Shown: positions 57,250-64,000 of the stretch, in pieces
Numbering within the stretch: position 1 is the first letter of the stretch
Layout of the letters: each line of letters begins with the position of its first letter
Assembly: GCF_003721245.1 (NCBI RefSeq)
Contig: NZ_RIZG01000011.1
Span: 1 to 64,000, forward strand
Reading direction: 5' to 3'
DNA: 64,000 nucleotides
Origin: Marinomonas hwangdonensis
Lineage (GTDB): Bacteria > Pseudomonadota > Gammaproteobacteria > Pseudomonadales > Marinomonadaceae
Made by a program: the position numbers and the translations under genes
Notes under the pieces: model-generated
The model's input: only the letters and a program-made list of their open reading frames with translations
What the model was told of the DNA's origin: nothing
Database searches by the model: none

Positions 57250-57894
57250 ATGAAGATGAAAGGACAGTTAGACAGTGTTCGCCCACTAAAAGAACACAAA
57301 CCCAAAGCGAAGAAATCCGGCTCAAAAAAAAAGAAAAAAGCCAAACAAGAGGCTCAAAAAGACATTGCAGTGCTCCCTGACGCGACGGAAAAAGCACTTA
57401 AAGACGGTGCTGAAAAAAAGACAAAAGCGCTCAAAAAAGTCGATAAAGACGCGACGGATAAGTCGACAGGCAAACCGAAACATCTCACTAAGCTCAGCGC
57501 TCTGCAAAACACGTCTCAAGCAACTTTAGACAATGCCGCACTTACTCAGGAGACGGATATCGCCAAGGGAAACCGACAGCGCGCCTCAAAGCGTCTTATG
57601 CCGATGACCAAAGATGAGCAGCTCATCGCCATTAACCACATCATCAAACGTTTGCTGTTAAATGAAATGACTCAGGGTGAAGCTTTGCGTGAGCTTCGTG
57701 TTGACGTTTTAGGATTAAGGCAGGAAGCATACACAGAATTAACAGGCGTATCGCGTAAGACGCTGTCTGAAATTGAAAATGATAAAGGCAATTACACCGC
57801 TGAAATCGTCAACAAAGTGTTTAAACCTTTTGACTTAAAAGTCGGCTTAGTCCCTACATCAAACCAATTGTTAGCGGCTATTCTAACGAATTGA
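57250..57894 (+). CDS. HTH (XRE-like) protein with Lys-rich disordered N-terminus
   Basis: The C-terminal 90 residues contain a Cro/CI-type HTH: GEALRELRVDVLGLRQEAYTE, LTGVSRKTLSEIENDKGNYT, VNKVFKPFDLKVGLVP. The N-terminal 110 residues are low-complexity and very rich in Lys (GSKKKKKAKQEAQ), likely disordered. The frame opens at GTG 57205, but GGAG precedes an ATG at 57250 (MKMKGQLDSVRP), which I choose (214 residues). The HTH is like those of HipB-type regulators; no HipA gene is nearby. Confidence 0.7.
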   Translation: MKMKGQLDSVRPLKEHKPKAKKSGSKKKKKAKQEAQKDIAVLPDATEKALKDGAEKKTKALKKVDKDATDKSTGKPKHLTKLSALQNTSQATLDNAALTQETDIAKGNRQRASKRLMPMTKDEQLIAINHIIKRLLLNEMTQGEALRELRVDVLGLRQEAYTELTGVSRKTLSEIENDKGNYTAEIVNKVFKPFDLKVGLVPTSNQLLAAILTN

Positions 57895-57954
57895 TTGGAC
57901 GATAATAAATACTAAGATTCAACGGCAAGCCGACGTGTTGTACAAAACGAACTG

Positions 57955-58263
57955 TTACAGATTCGACGCGAAGGCTTCCATCTTTTCAGCAAGATCGAAG
58001 TCTTTCTGTGAAATACCCGATACGTCATGGGTTGTCAGTTGGATGCTGACCTTGTTGTACACATTAAACCATTCAGGGTGATGATCTTGTTTTTCCGCGT
58101 ACAGAGCACTCATGGCCATAAATCCGAAAGCTTGTTGAAAATCCTTGAATTTAAAGGTTTTAATGAGTTTTTCGTCTTCTATCGCCCAGTCTTCTGATGC
58201 TTCTGTATTCAATTGGTTCAGTGCTTTCTCTATCTCATGCTGTTCGAGCTTTCGATGTGTCAT
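57955..58263 (-). CDS. phhB: Pterin-4a-carbinolamine dehydratase
   Basis: A 102-residue DCoH/PCD family protein. The active-site motif is [20 protein letters not shown]; the C-terminal [16 protein letters not shown] is also conserved. It recycles tetrahydrobiopterin-type cofactor for phenylalanine hydroxylase, but phhA is not in this window, so a stand-alone dehydratase role is possible. Confidence 0.92.
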   Translation of the reverse strand: MTHRKLEQHEIEKALNQLNTEASEDWAIEDEKLIKTFKFKDFQQAFGFMAMSALYAEKQDHHPEWFNVYNKVSIQLTTHDVSGISQKDFDLAEKMEAFASNL

Positions 58264-58343
58264 GCTTTTTCACCTCTATTTAAATCAGAAAATTTATCAT
58301 ATCAAGCACCAGTGTAGCCGCTTAAGGCATCAGTTAACACCCA

Positions 58344-58382
58344 ACAAAAAAATCCCTTGTGCAACTTAATACAAAAGGGATT
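58344..58382 (-). terminator. Intrinsic terminator of ohr
   Basis: AATCCCTT ... AAGGGATT form a hairpin with one bulge; on the minus strand it runs into seven T. It lies 29 bases after the ohr stop. Confidence 0.8.
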
Positions 58383-58411
58383 CTTAGAATTAACGTTTTA
58401 ATGGAAAACCA

Positions 58412-58834
58412 TTACTTGATTGTGAAGTTCACATCGATGTTGCCACGCGTCGCGTTTGAATATGGGCAAACCTTGTGAGCGGCTTCAACTAACTTCTCAA
58501 CAACATCTTTTTCTACGCCTGGAACATTCACTTCTAAATCTGCGCAGATAGTAAAACCTTCGCCTTTAGTGTTAGCGCCGATACCAATAGTTGCTGTGAC
58601 GTTAACGTCATTAGGCACTTTTACTTTCTGTTGTGACGCAACTAACTTCAATGCGCCGATGAAGCAAGCAGAATAGCCGGCTGCGAAAAGTTGCTCAGGG
58701 TTAGTACCTTCACCGCCAGCGCCGCCCAATTCTTTTGGCGTGCTTAGAGCAAGGTCCAATTTGTTGTCAGATGTAATAGAACGACCATCGCGGCCACCAG
58801 TAGAGGTTGCTGTTGCGCTATAAACGGCTTCCAT
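58412..58834 (-). CDS. ohr: Organic hydroperoxide resistance protein Ohr
   Basis: A 140-residue Ohr of the OsmC/Ohr family, which reduces organic peroxides with two Cys. The first is in [10 protein letters not shown], the second in [17 protein letters not shown]. The N-terminal [16 protein letters not shown] is typical of Ohr. It is divergent in control but co-oriented with ohrR; the 132-base gap carries two palindromes that may be OhrR operators. Confidence 0.95.
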   Translation of the reverse strand: MEAVYSATATSTGGRDGRSITSDNKLDLALSTPKELGGAGGEGTNPEQLFAAGYSACFIGALKLVASQQKVKVPNDVNVTATIGIGANTKGEGFTICADLEVNVPGVEKDVVEKLVEAAHKVCPYSNATRGNIDVNFTIK

Positions 58835-58863
58835 AATATTGCTCCTAAAATGACACGTTTAAG

Positions 58864-58950
58864 TTATCTAGATAATAATTACCGCGATAACTATATGGTT
58901 AAATAAAAGCTCAGTTACCTAAGCTGATGAATATATGTTATTGCAATAAC
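58864..58950. promoter_or_regulatory. Candidate OhrR operators
   Basis: Two perfect palindromes lie between ohrR and ohr: TTATCTAGATAA (58864-58875) and GTTATTGCAATAAC (58937-58950). OhrR proteins bind AT-rich inverted repeats near ohr. The first is just upstream of ohr; the second is just downstream of the ohrR stop. Confidence 0.55.
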
Positions 58951-58966
58951 TATTATTGCGCAACCC

Positions 58967-59401
58967 CTATCTTACAAGTTTTTTTCTAAGGCTGATCAGT
59001 TGCTCACGTAATGCCGTGATTTCTTCAATATCAATTCCGCAGGCCTCAGCAACACAGCGGTTTACTTCTAAACCTTGTACCCGCAGCTTATTACCTTTTT
59101 CAGTCAAGGCAATACTCAAACTACGATCATCGTCCACTCCACGTAATCGCTGCACTAAACCATCAACTTCCATGCGTTTTATCACCGGCGTTAGCGCACC
59201 AGACTTTTGTCCAAGCGCATCGCTAATATATTTCAAACTCACCCCATCTTGTTCCCACAAAATCAACATCACCGTGTATTGCGGATACGTCAGACCGATG
59301 GCAGAAAGTGGTTCTTTATAGAACTGTGTCATTGCAAGAGACGTCGAGTACAAGGCAAAACACAATTGGTTGTCGAGTAATAATGGATTATTTAATTTCA
59401 T
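58967..59401 (-). CDS. ohrR: OhrR, MarR-family organic-peroxide sensor
   Basis: A 144-residue MarR protein. The reactive Cys is near the N-terminus in LLDNQLCFALYSTSLAMT (Cys near residue 13), the position used by OhrR to sense peroxide. The winged HTH (GVSLKYISDALGQKSGALTPVIKRME, wing VDDDRSLSIALTEKG) follows. It lies upstream of ohr on the same strand. Confidence 0.92.
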   Translation of the reverse strand: MKLNNPLLLDNQLCFALYSTSLAMTQFYKEPLSAIGLTYPQYTVMLILWEQDGVSLKYISDALGQKSGALTPVIKRMEVDGLVQRLRGVDDDRSLSIALTEKGNKLRVQGLEVNRCVAEACGIDIEEITALREQLISLRKKLVR

Positions 59402-59583
59402 GGGCTCTCAAGATATAGCACAAACAGTTACAGCGATAATGATTAAACATTTTACACATTAACCGTCGTTACAGCATCAAATTAGCGGTCTTAATTGAAT
59501 GCCTCTGCTACTATCGAGTTCTGCTCAAAATGACTGGCCACGGTTCTTAGTGGCGCTATTGAAAGACAAAACAAGGGACATCC

Positions 59584-60504
59584 ATGCAACGCTCAAGTAC
59601 CACCATAGGCACAATTGAATTGATTATTGCCATGATACTGTCTGGCACTATCGGCTATTTTGTTATCAGCTCAGGGCAAGCGTTTTGGAATGTGGTGTTT
59701 TTCCGCTGCATCATCGGCGCGGTTGTTCTAGGTGGCTATGCTTATTATGCGGGTCTTATTCGTGGTGAATATTTCCAGCGTAGCGTCTTGCTGATGATTA
59801 TTTTGGGTGGCGTTACCTTGGTAGGAAACTGGATATTTCTGTTTGCTTCCTTCAACTATATTCCTTTTTCTATCGCTACCGTGGCCTACCACATGCAGCC
59901 ATTATTTTTAGTATTAACAGGCGCGTTAATCACCAAAGAGAAACTGTCGGGCAGTCTGTTATTTTGGCTCGCATTGGCTTTTGTCGGTTTGTTTTTAATC
60001 GTGGAATTGGACCTGAACGAGATAAACGCACTCTTCTCAGGTGAAGCAAGCACCGACGGTTCTTCTGCATTATTTGGCTTATTACTCGCTTTGGGCGCAG
60101 CGCTACTTTATACCGTGACCACGCTTGTTACTAAAAAAGTCAGCCAAGTGCCATCAACCTTTGTAGCCTTGGTACAGGTGATCGTTGGTATCTTTATGCT
60201 CTTGCCCTTCGCGGATTTTGGTAATTTACCAACACAAACCAACCAATGGATCGATCTATTGATTCTCGGTGCGGTATTGACCGGATTTATGTACATCATT
60301 ATGTACGACAGCTTTCAAAAACTGCCCACCAGCCTGATTGCCTTGCTGTCGTTTATTTATCCGATTACCGCTCTGTTTGTCGACCACTTTGCTTTCTCGA
60401 CGCACATTAGCCTAACGCAAATACTCGGTGTGATATTGATATTATTGGCGGTTAGCGCAGTGAAATTTAATTGGGTATTACCAAAGCGCCGACACAAGGC
60501 GTAA
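59584..60504 (+). CDS. EamA-family (DMT) transporter
   Basis: A 306-residue inner-membrane protein with two EamA repeats and about ten spans (IGYFVISSGQAFWNVVFFRCIIGAVVLGGY; second half begins SALFGLLLALGAALLYTVTTLV). Substrate unknown. The sequence before the ATG reads ACAAAACAAGGGACATCC, CA-rich and overlapping the ribosome site. Confidence 0.87.
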   Translation: MQRSSTTIGTIELIIAMILSGTIGYFVISSGQAFWNVVFFRCIIGAVVLGGYAYYAGLIRGEYFQRSVLLMIILGGVTLVGNWIFLFASFNYIPFSIATVAYHMQPLFLVLTGALITKEKLSGSLLFWLALAFVGLFLIVELDLNEINALFSGEASTDGSSALFGLLLALGAALLYTVTTLVTKKVSQVPSTFVALVQVIVGIFMLLPFADFGNLPTQTNQWIDLLILGAVLTGFMYIIMYDSFQKLPTSLIALLSFIYPITALFVDHFAFSTHISLTQILGVILILLAVSAVKFNWVLPKRRHKA

Positions 60505-60535
60505 AAAAACCAGCGGTCGTGACGGTCGCTGGTTT
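60503..60535 (-). terminator. Intrinsic terminator of dps
   Basis: AACCAGCG ... CGCTGGTT; on the minus strand it is followed by a run of T from the A-tract at 60503-60508. It lies 50 bases after the dps stop and overlaps the stop codon of the convergent transporter. Confidence 0.85.
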
Positions 60536-60584
60536 GGATATGGACTGACGGTGTCAGCCCATCAAATAACATGAACCAAGGTTA

Positions 60585-61055
60585 CTAAGCTTGTGTTGCT
60601 CGTAGCATCCACGCAGTTTTTTCATGTACTCGCATACGATCTGAGACCAAGGACGCAGAAGATTCATCGTCAGCCTCTTGCGCTACTTTTAATACCTTAC
60701 GAGCTGTTTTGACGACTTTTTCATGGCCTTTAGTTAGATATTTCACCATGTCAGCCGAAGTTGGCACCCCATCTACTTCTTTAATGGAGCTAAGTTCTGC
60801 AAAGGCTTTGTATGTTCCTGGTGCTGCCACATCCAAAGTACGAATACGTTCTGCAATATCATCAACAGCAAGCGCTAATTCTTGATAGTGTTCTTCAAAC
60901 ATTAAATGCAATTCACGAAATTGTGGACCCGTGACATTCCAATGAAAGTTGTGTGTTTGCAAATACAGCGTGTAAGTGTCTGCAAGAAGGTGTTTTAGTC
61001 CATCGGAAATTTCAGCTCTATTTTTTTTGCTTATACCAATATCGATGTCTGACAT
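60585..61055 (-). CDS. dps: Dps family DNA-binding/ferroxidase protein
   Basis: A 156-residue Dps (ferritin-like four-helix bundle) that oxidises and stores iron. The inter-subunit ferroxidase residues lie in [43 protein letters not shown] (His, Asp, Glu). The C-terminus has no long Lys-rich DNA-binding tail. It is preceded by a 200-base region with no recognised regulator site. Confidence 0.93.
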   Translation of the reverse strand: MSDIDIGISKKNRAEISDGLKHLLADTYTLYLQTHNFHWNVTGPQFRELHLMFEEHYQELALAVDDIAERIRTLDVAAPGTYKAFAELSSIKEVDGVPTSADMVKYLTKGHEKVVKTARKVLKVAQEADDESSASLVSDRMRVHEKTAWMLRATQA

Positions 61056-61270
61056 GTTATTACCTCGTTTTAAAAAGTTGATAAAGCTTGTGAGACCACG
61101 GCAAAACCCAAAAACAAACGCCGCAGTGCATCCTGTACTTTCAGTTTGACCAGTATTGCATACGCTGACACGATGATCACCTGCGTTAATGTATTTATAT
61201 TATTACAGTAAAATCTTCCGTTCCGAAACCCGCCAACCCAAAGGAAACAAGGAGATAATAAGGGAAGAAA

Positions 61271-61492
61271 ATGATCATTCCCTTAAATCAAGCTCTCGTG
61301 AACACCTCAGAAAACTATGTTTTTCTTAACAAAAACAATGAACTAAACAGCACTCTTGTTCAATCAACTTCCATTTTTCGCGCTGTGTTTTGTGCAAATT
61401 CACATCGATACTTCCGCCTTATCGTAAATATAATTATCGACAGTCTTGCACTAGACTCCTCTGATCAAGATATTCAAAGTGCTTCGAGTTAA
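61271..61492 (+). CDS. Short hypothetical ORF (73 residues)
   Basis: AAGGGAAG precedes the ATG at fair spacing. The 73-residue sequence has no recognised motif, is Asn/Ser rich and has one hydrophobic stretch (YFRLIVNIIIDSLA). The stop overlaps the convergent LysR gene by 4 bases. It may be a chance frame. Confidence 0.25.
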   Translation: MIIPLNQALVNTSENYVFLNKNNELNSTLVQSTSIFRAVFCANSHRYFRLIVNIIIDSLALDSSDQDIQSASS

Positions 61493-62346
61493 AGCGCTCC
61501 ACCCTTTATTTTTCTTACCCTTTCAATCACCTCTTCGATCCAAGCAACCGTTAGCCAATCTGGCGCGGAGGCTGAACGAGAAAAGGCTATTTGTACGGCA
61601 GGCAATGCTGGCAATAAATCACTTTCGATGATGTCTAGTGAGTCACTCACGCTGATGCTGGCGATGGCTGAAATAGCTTTTTCGGCCATCAGCAGGCTTT
61701 CAATAAGGGTGAGATTGGCGGTGACGCAATACAGTTGATAATCCGTGCCTTTCTTCTGCAAACCATCGACGGCGCTAGAATGAAATTTGCAGCTCGATTC
61801 GTATAACGCCAGTGATAATGGAATCATCGACGTCCAAGCAAAACATTTTTTCGCCACCCAAACGCCCTTGTCTTGAAACAGAGCTAGGCCTTCGTCGCTG
61901 TCTGGCGTTCGCGTGACTAAGGCCAAATCAATGTCGCCCTTGTCCATCAATTCTCTTAGTTCGGCTGAGGTACCGGTGCGAATTCGAAAGCGGATATTGG
62001 GTTGCATCGTTTCCATGACAGACATAATGACGATCAACAAATTCGCCACGTAATCATTCGGACAGCCCAGATTAAGCAACACGCCTTGCTGCGGGCCTTT
62101 GATGGATTGCAACGCGCTTTCTTGTAGCTGCAAGATACGTCGTGCGTAATGCACCAGCTGTTGGCCATCTTCGGTTAGCACTTGATCTCGACCTTGTTTG
62201 CAAAACAGCTCGGTGCCGACCTGTTCTTCCAGTCGTTTCATCTGCATACTGATAGCCGATGGCGTGCGAAAGGTTTGCATAGCGGCGCGCTGAAAACTGC
62301 CGTGATCGACAATCGCCACAAGGGTTTTTAATAGTTCCGTATCCAA
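61489..62346 (-). CDS. LysR-family transcriptional regulator
   Basis: A 285-residue protein with an N-terminal HTH (LLKTLVAIVDHGSFQRAAMQTFRTPSAISMQMKRLEEQVGTELF) and a LysR substrate domain. It is divergent from the GST gene with about 118 bases between, so GST may be its target. The ligand is not apparent. Confidence 0.88.
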   Translation of the reverse strand: MDTELLKTLVAIVDHGSFQRAAMQTFRTPSAISMQMKRLEEQVGTELFCKQGRDQVLTEDGQQLVHYARRILQLQESALQSIKGPQQGVLLNLGCPNDYVANLLIVIMSVMETMQPNIRFRIRTGTSAELRELMDKGDIDLALVTRTPDSDEGLALFQDKGVWVAKKCFAWTSMIPLSLALYESSCKFHSSAVDGLQKKGTDYQLYCVTANLTLIESLLMAEKAISAIASISVSDSLDIIESDLLPALPAVQIAFSRSASAPDWLTVAWIEEVIERVRKIKGGAL

Positions 62347-62464
62347 TACCGTTCTCTCATTTGATCATTCATCAAAACGCGTTATGCCAGCCATCAATTT
62401 AATTCGCTTTTTTCTGTTTCTGTCTTATCGCAAGATCAGACCATCAACTAAGAAGGAAAGAGTT

Positions 62465-63076
62465 ATGATTCTGCACGATTTTTTACCCTCAGGAAACGGT
62501 TATAAAATCCGTTTGTTATGCGCCTGTTTAGGTCTGAAAGTAACTTTGAAACAATATGACATTACCAAAGGAGAAACGCACACAGAATCCTTTTTGGCGA
62601 TGAACCCAAACGGTAAAATTCCGGTATTGCAATTAGATGATGGACAATGCTTAAGCGAAAGCAACGCGATAATTCTCTATCTTGCAGAACAATACAAATC
62701 TGCCTTGTTACCAACCGATGCCATCCTTAGAGCCAAAGTCTATAAATGGCTATTCTGGGAACAATACAGCCACGAGCCCAATATTGCCTCGCCACGTTTT
62801 TGGCTGACTCACAACGCCATGACGGATCTAAAAAAACAAATGCTGCCGGACCGTATTCAACAAGGTCATGCAGCGTTAAAACAAATGGAAGAAACCTTGG
62901 CAAAACAAACGTTTCTAGTGGGCGATTCCATAACACTGGCGGATATTTGCCTGTTCCCTTACACCCATGTGGCAGAGGAAGGCGGGGCTTATCAACTGAC
63001 CGAGCATCCCAATATTCAACGCTGGATTAAAGACATTGAAGCCTTGGATTGGTTTATTCCCATTACCCAAGATTAA
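62465..63076 (+). CDS. Glutathione S-transferase
   Basis: A 203-residue GST. The thioredoxin-like N-domain (MILHDFLPSGNGYKIRLLC ... NGKIPVLQLDDGQCLSESNAI) has the glutathione-binding cis-Pro and Glu-Ser. The helical C-domain has TLADICLFPYTHVAEEGG. The frame extends to 62384, but AAGAAGGAAAG precedes the ATG at 62465. Beside a LysR regulator and an OsmC protein, it suggests a small thiol/peroxide defence group. Confidence 0.9.
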   Translation: MILHDFLPSGNGYKIRLLCACLGLKVTLKQYDITKGETHTESFLAMNPNGKIPVLQLDDGQCLSESNAIILYLAEQYKSALLPTDAILRAKVYKWLFWEQYSHEPNIASPRFWLTHNAMTDLKKQMLPDRIQQGHAALKQMEETLAKQTFLVGDSITLADICLFPYTHVAEEGGAYQLTEHPNIQRWIKDIEALDWFIPITQD

Positions 63077-63085
63077 CGTCATCAA

Positions 63086-63553
63086 TCAAAAACAAAAAGC
63101 CTCATCCACTCGAACTTCAGTTAATACCGAGTTGGCAATAAAACAGGCTTCATGGGATTGGTGATGCAGTGCTTTTAACACCTCTGAACTCGGCCTTTCG
63201 CCAACAAATGTAACGGTTGGGCGTAATACCACTTCCGTCATCATTTGTTTGCCATTGGGGCCAATTGCCAAGGTACCAAAGGCGTTGTCTGTGTATTGTT
63301 CGACAATGAGTTTTTTACGAGAAGCGAAGTCCAAAAAGAACAACATGTGGCAGCTAGAAATGGCAGCAACAAAGGCTTCTTCAGGGTCTACATTTTCTGC
63401 CACGGACATAGGCAAAGGAACAATATGTGGTGAAGACGAGGCTGGAACAACTACGCCACCTTCGAACAACCATTCATGAGCGCGACTGTATTTTTTGTCC
63501 GAAAATACCTGCGAGCCACGTTTCCATTCAACCGTTGCGAAATACTCCGACAT
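63086..63553 (-). CDS. OsmC-family protein
   Basis: A 155-residue OsmC/Ohr family peroxide-reducing protein, distinct from Ohr. Two Cys positions are AAISSCHMLFFLDFA and HEACFIANSVLTEV; AENVDPEEAFVAA is the usual catalytic-helix region. It converges on the GST gene with 9 bases between. Confidence 0.87.
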   Translation of the reverse strand: MSEYFATVEWKRGSQVFSDKKYSRAHEWLFEGGVVVPASSSPHIVPLPMSVAENVDPEEAFVAAISSCHMLFFLDFASRKKLIVEQYTDNAFGTLAIGPNGKQMMTEVVLRPTVTFVGERPSSEVLKALHHQSHEACFIANSVLTEVRVDEAFCF

Positions 63554-63746
63554 GCTACATTGCTCCTCACCAGTTATTTTATTAACCCTAATCTAACGGC
63601 TTTCGTTCAAGTTTTCATATGTAACGAGACCTGTACACAATCGCCTCTGTAGCTCAAATAACAAGGCAATTATTAACCATGAAATTGTTCTTTGCAAAAA
63701 GTTACAATTTATTTAAAGAACAGCCTAAACATTACTTGCACAATTT

Positions 63747-63772
63747 TAAATCCAGTGTAATTTTTACGATAA
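63747..63772 (+). promoter_or_regulatory. Possible sigma-28 (FliA) promoter
   Basis: TAAA (63747-63750) and CGATAA (63767-63772) match parts of TAAA-N15-GCCGATAA; the spacing is one base short. It would suit a chemoreceptor gene downstream. The 63,554-63,876 interval holds this, no gene and no terminator that I can see. Confidence 0.3.
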
Positions 63773-63876
63773 CGCTAGTGTCTAATTGATGCGATTTCTG
63801 TGAGAGAAGACAGCTGTATAGCAGGGAAAGTTTGCCAATTTTGGTTTCTAAAAACTTCAAACACAGGGATATATTC

Positions 63877-64000
63877 ATGAAGATGCTACACACAATAAGA
63901 GGCCGCTATACAATAATTTTTGGTGGTCTAGCATTGGTTTTTCTACTAGTAATCATCTCAACCGAAACATTAGTGACCTACTTACAAAATAGCATTGGTA
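63877..64000 (+). CDS. N-terminus of a membrane sensor, probably a chemoreceptor (runs off the window)
   Basis: Only 41 codons are visible: MKMLHTIRGRYTIIFGG followed by LALVFLLVIISTETLVTYL. This is a cytoplasmic basic start then one transmembrane helix, typical of a methyl-accepting chemotaxis protein or sensor kinase. A weak sigma-28-like promoter upstream favours the former. The rest lies outside the window. Confidence 0.5.
   Translation, partial: MKMLHTIRGRYTIIFGGLALVFLLVIISTETLVTYLQNSIG

Noticed and set aside
63640-63672. tRNA-like stretch CCTCTGTAGCTCAAATAAC
   Set aside because: Only the D-arm start resembles a tRNA; no anticodon arm, T-arm or acceptor pairing follows.

Overview
The window looks like a chromosomal segment of a marine gammaproteobacterium of the Oceanospirillales, most likely Marinomonas or a close relative. 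This is inferred from gene content and order, not from a database search. Several blocks keep the order known in Pseudomonas: lptG/lptF/pepA/valS; dksA-gluQ-cbrB-(sRNA)-pcnB-folK-panB-panC-pgi; carA-carB-greA; nrdR-ribD; thiL-pgpA. No rRNA or tRNA gene, CRISPR array, prophage or intact insertion sequence was seen.

Layout. 0.1-2 kb: a DUF1989 protein divergent from a LysR regulator. 2-16 kb: purL, tadA, a CBS protein, a cold-shock protein, valS, pepA, lptFG and an aminotransferase. 16-25 kb: dksA, gluQ, a CbrB-type sigma-54 activator, a roughly 570-base gene-poor region, then pcnB-folK-panBC-pgi. 25-30 kb: an accessory pocket with repeat-flanked orphan antitoxin phd/yefM, a HEPN-like gene broken by one stop codon, a Fic protein with operator-like repeats, a DUF1349 gene, a remnant of a second fic gene and a frameshifted lplA. 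30-37 kb: greA-carB-carA with a leader attenuator, a DJ-1 protein, rimI and a HolD-like gene. 37-48 kb: two ABC importers, a HEPN-like gene, pgpA-thiL, DUF6172, a flavin monooxygenase with an added zinc-finger-like head, and a CNNM/CorC protein. 48-54 kb: nusB, ribD-nrdR, a DMT transporter and ettA. 54-64 kb: an aromatic aminotransferase and EamA exporter beside an Lrp regulator, a Lys-rich HTH protein, phhB, ohr/ohrR, dps, LysR/GST, OsmC and the start of a membrane sensor, probably a chemoreceptor.

The strongest candidate for something undescribed is the region between cbrB and pcnB (18,948-19,514). It has a well-spaced sigma-54 promoter, TGTTAC/GTAACA repeats like those reported for Pseudomonas CbrB, and downstream four AAN-type A-rich motifs, one displayed in the loop of an 11-bp hairpin. 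This is the position and logic of the Pseudomonas sRNA CrcZ, which titrates Hfq/Crc. Here the motif is AAAAATAAAAATAA rather than the CA-rich Pseudomonas version. The sensor kinase gene cbrA is not next to cbrB, and the CbrB receiver domain has lost the conserved lysine. A matching A-rich stretch lies on the ribosome-binding site of the cold-shock gene at 7.3 kb, a possible target.

Other points of interest are the carA leader (an 8-codon ORF running into an intrinsic terminator), the accessory pocket built of decayed toxin/antitoxin-type genes between REP-like repeats, and the scattered ribD/nusB/thiL cluster.
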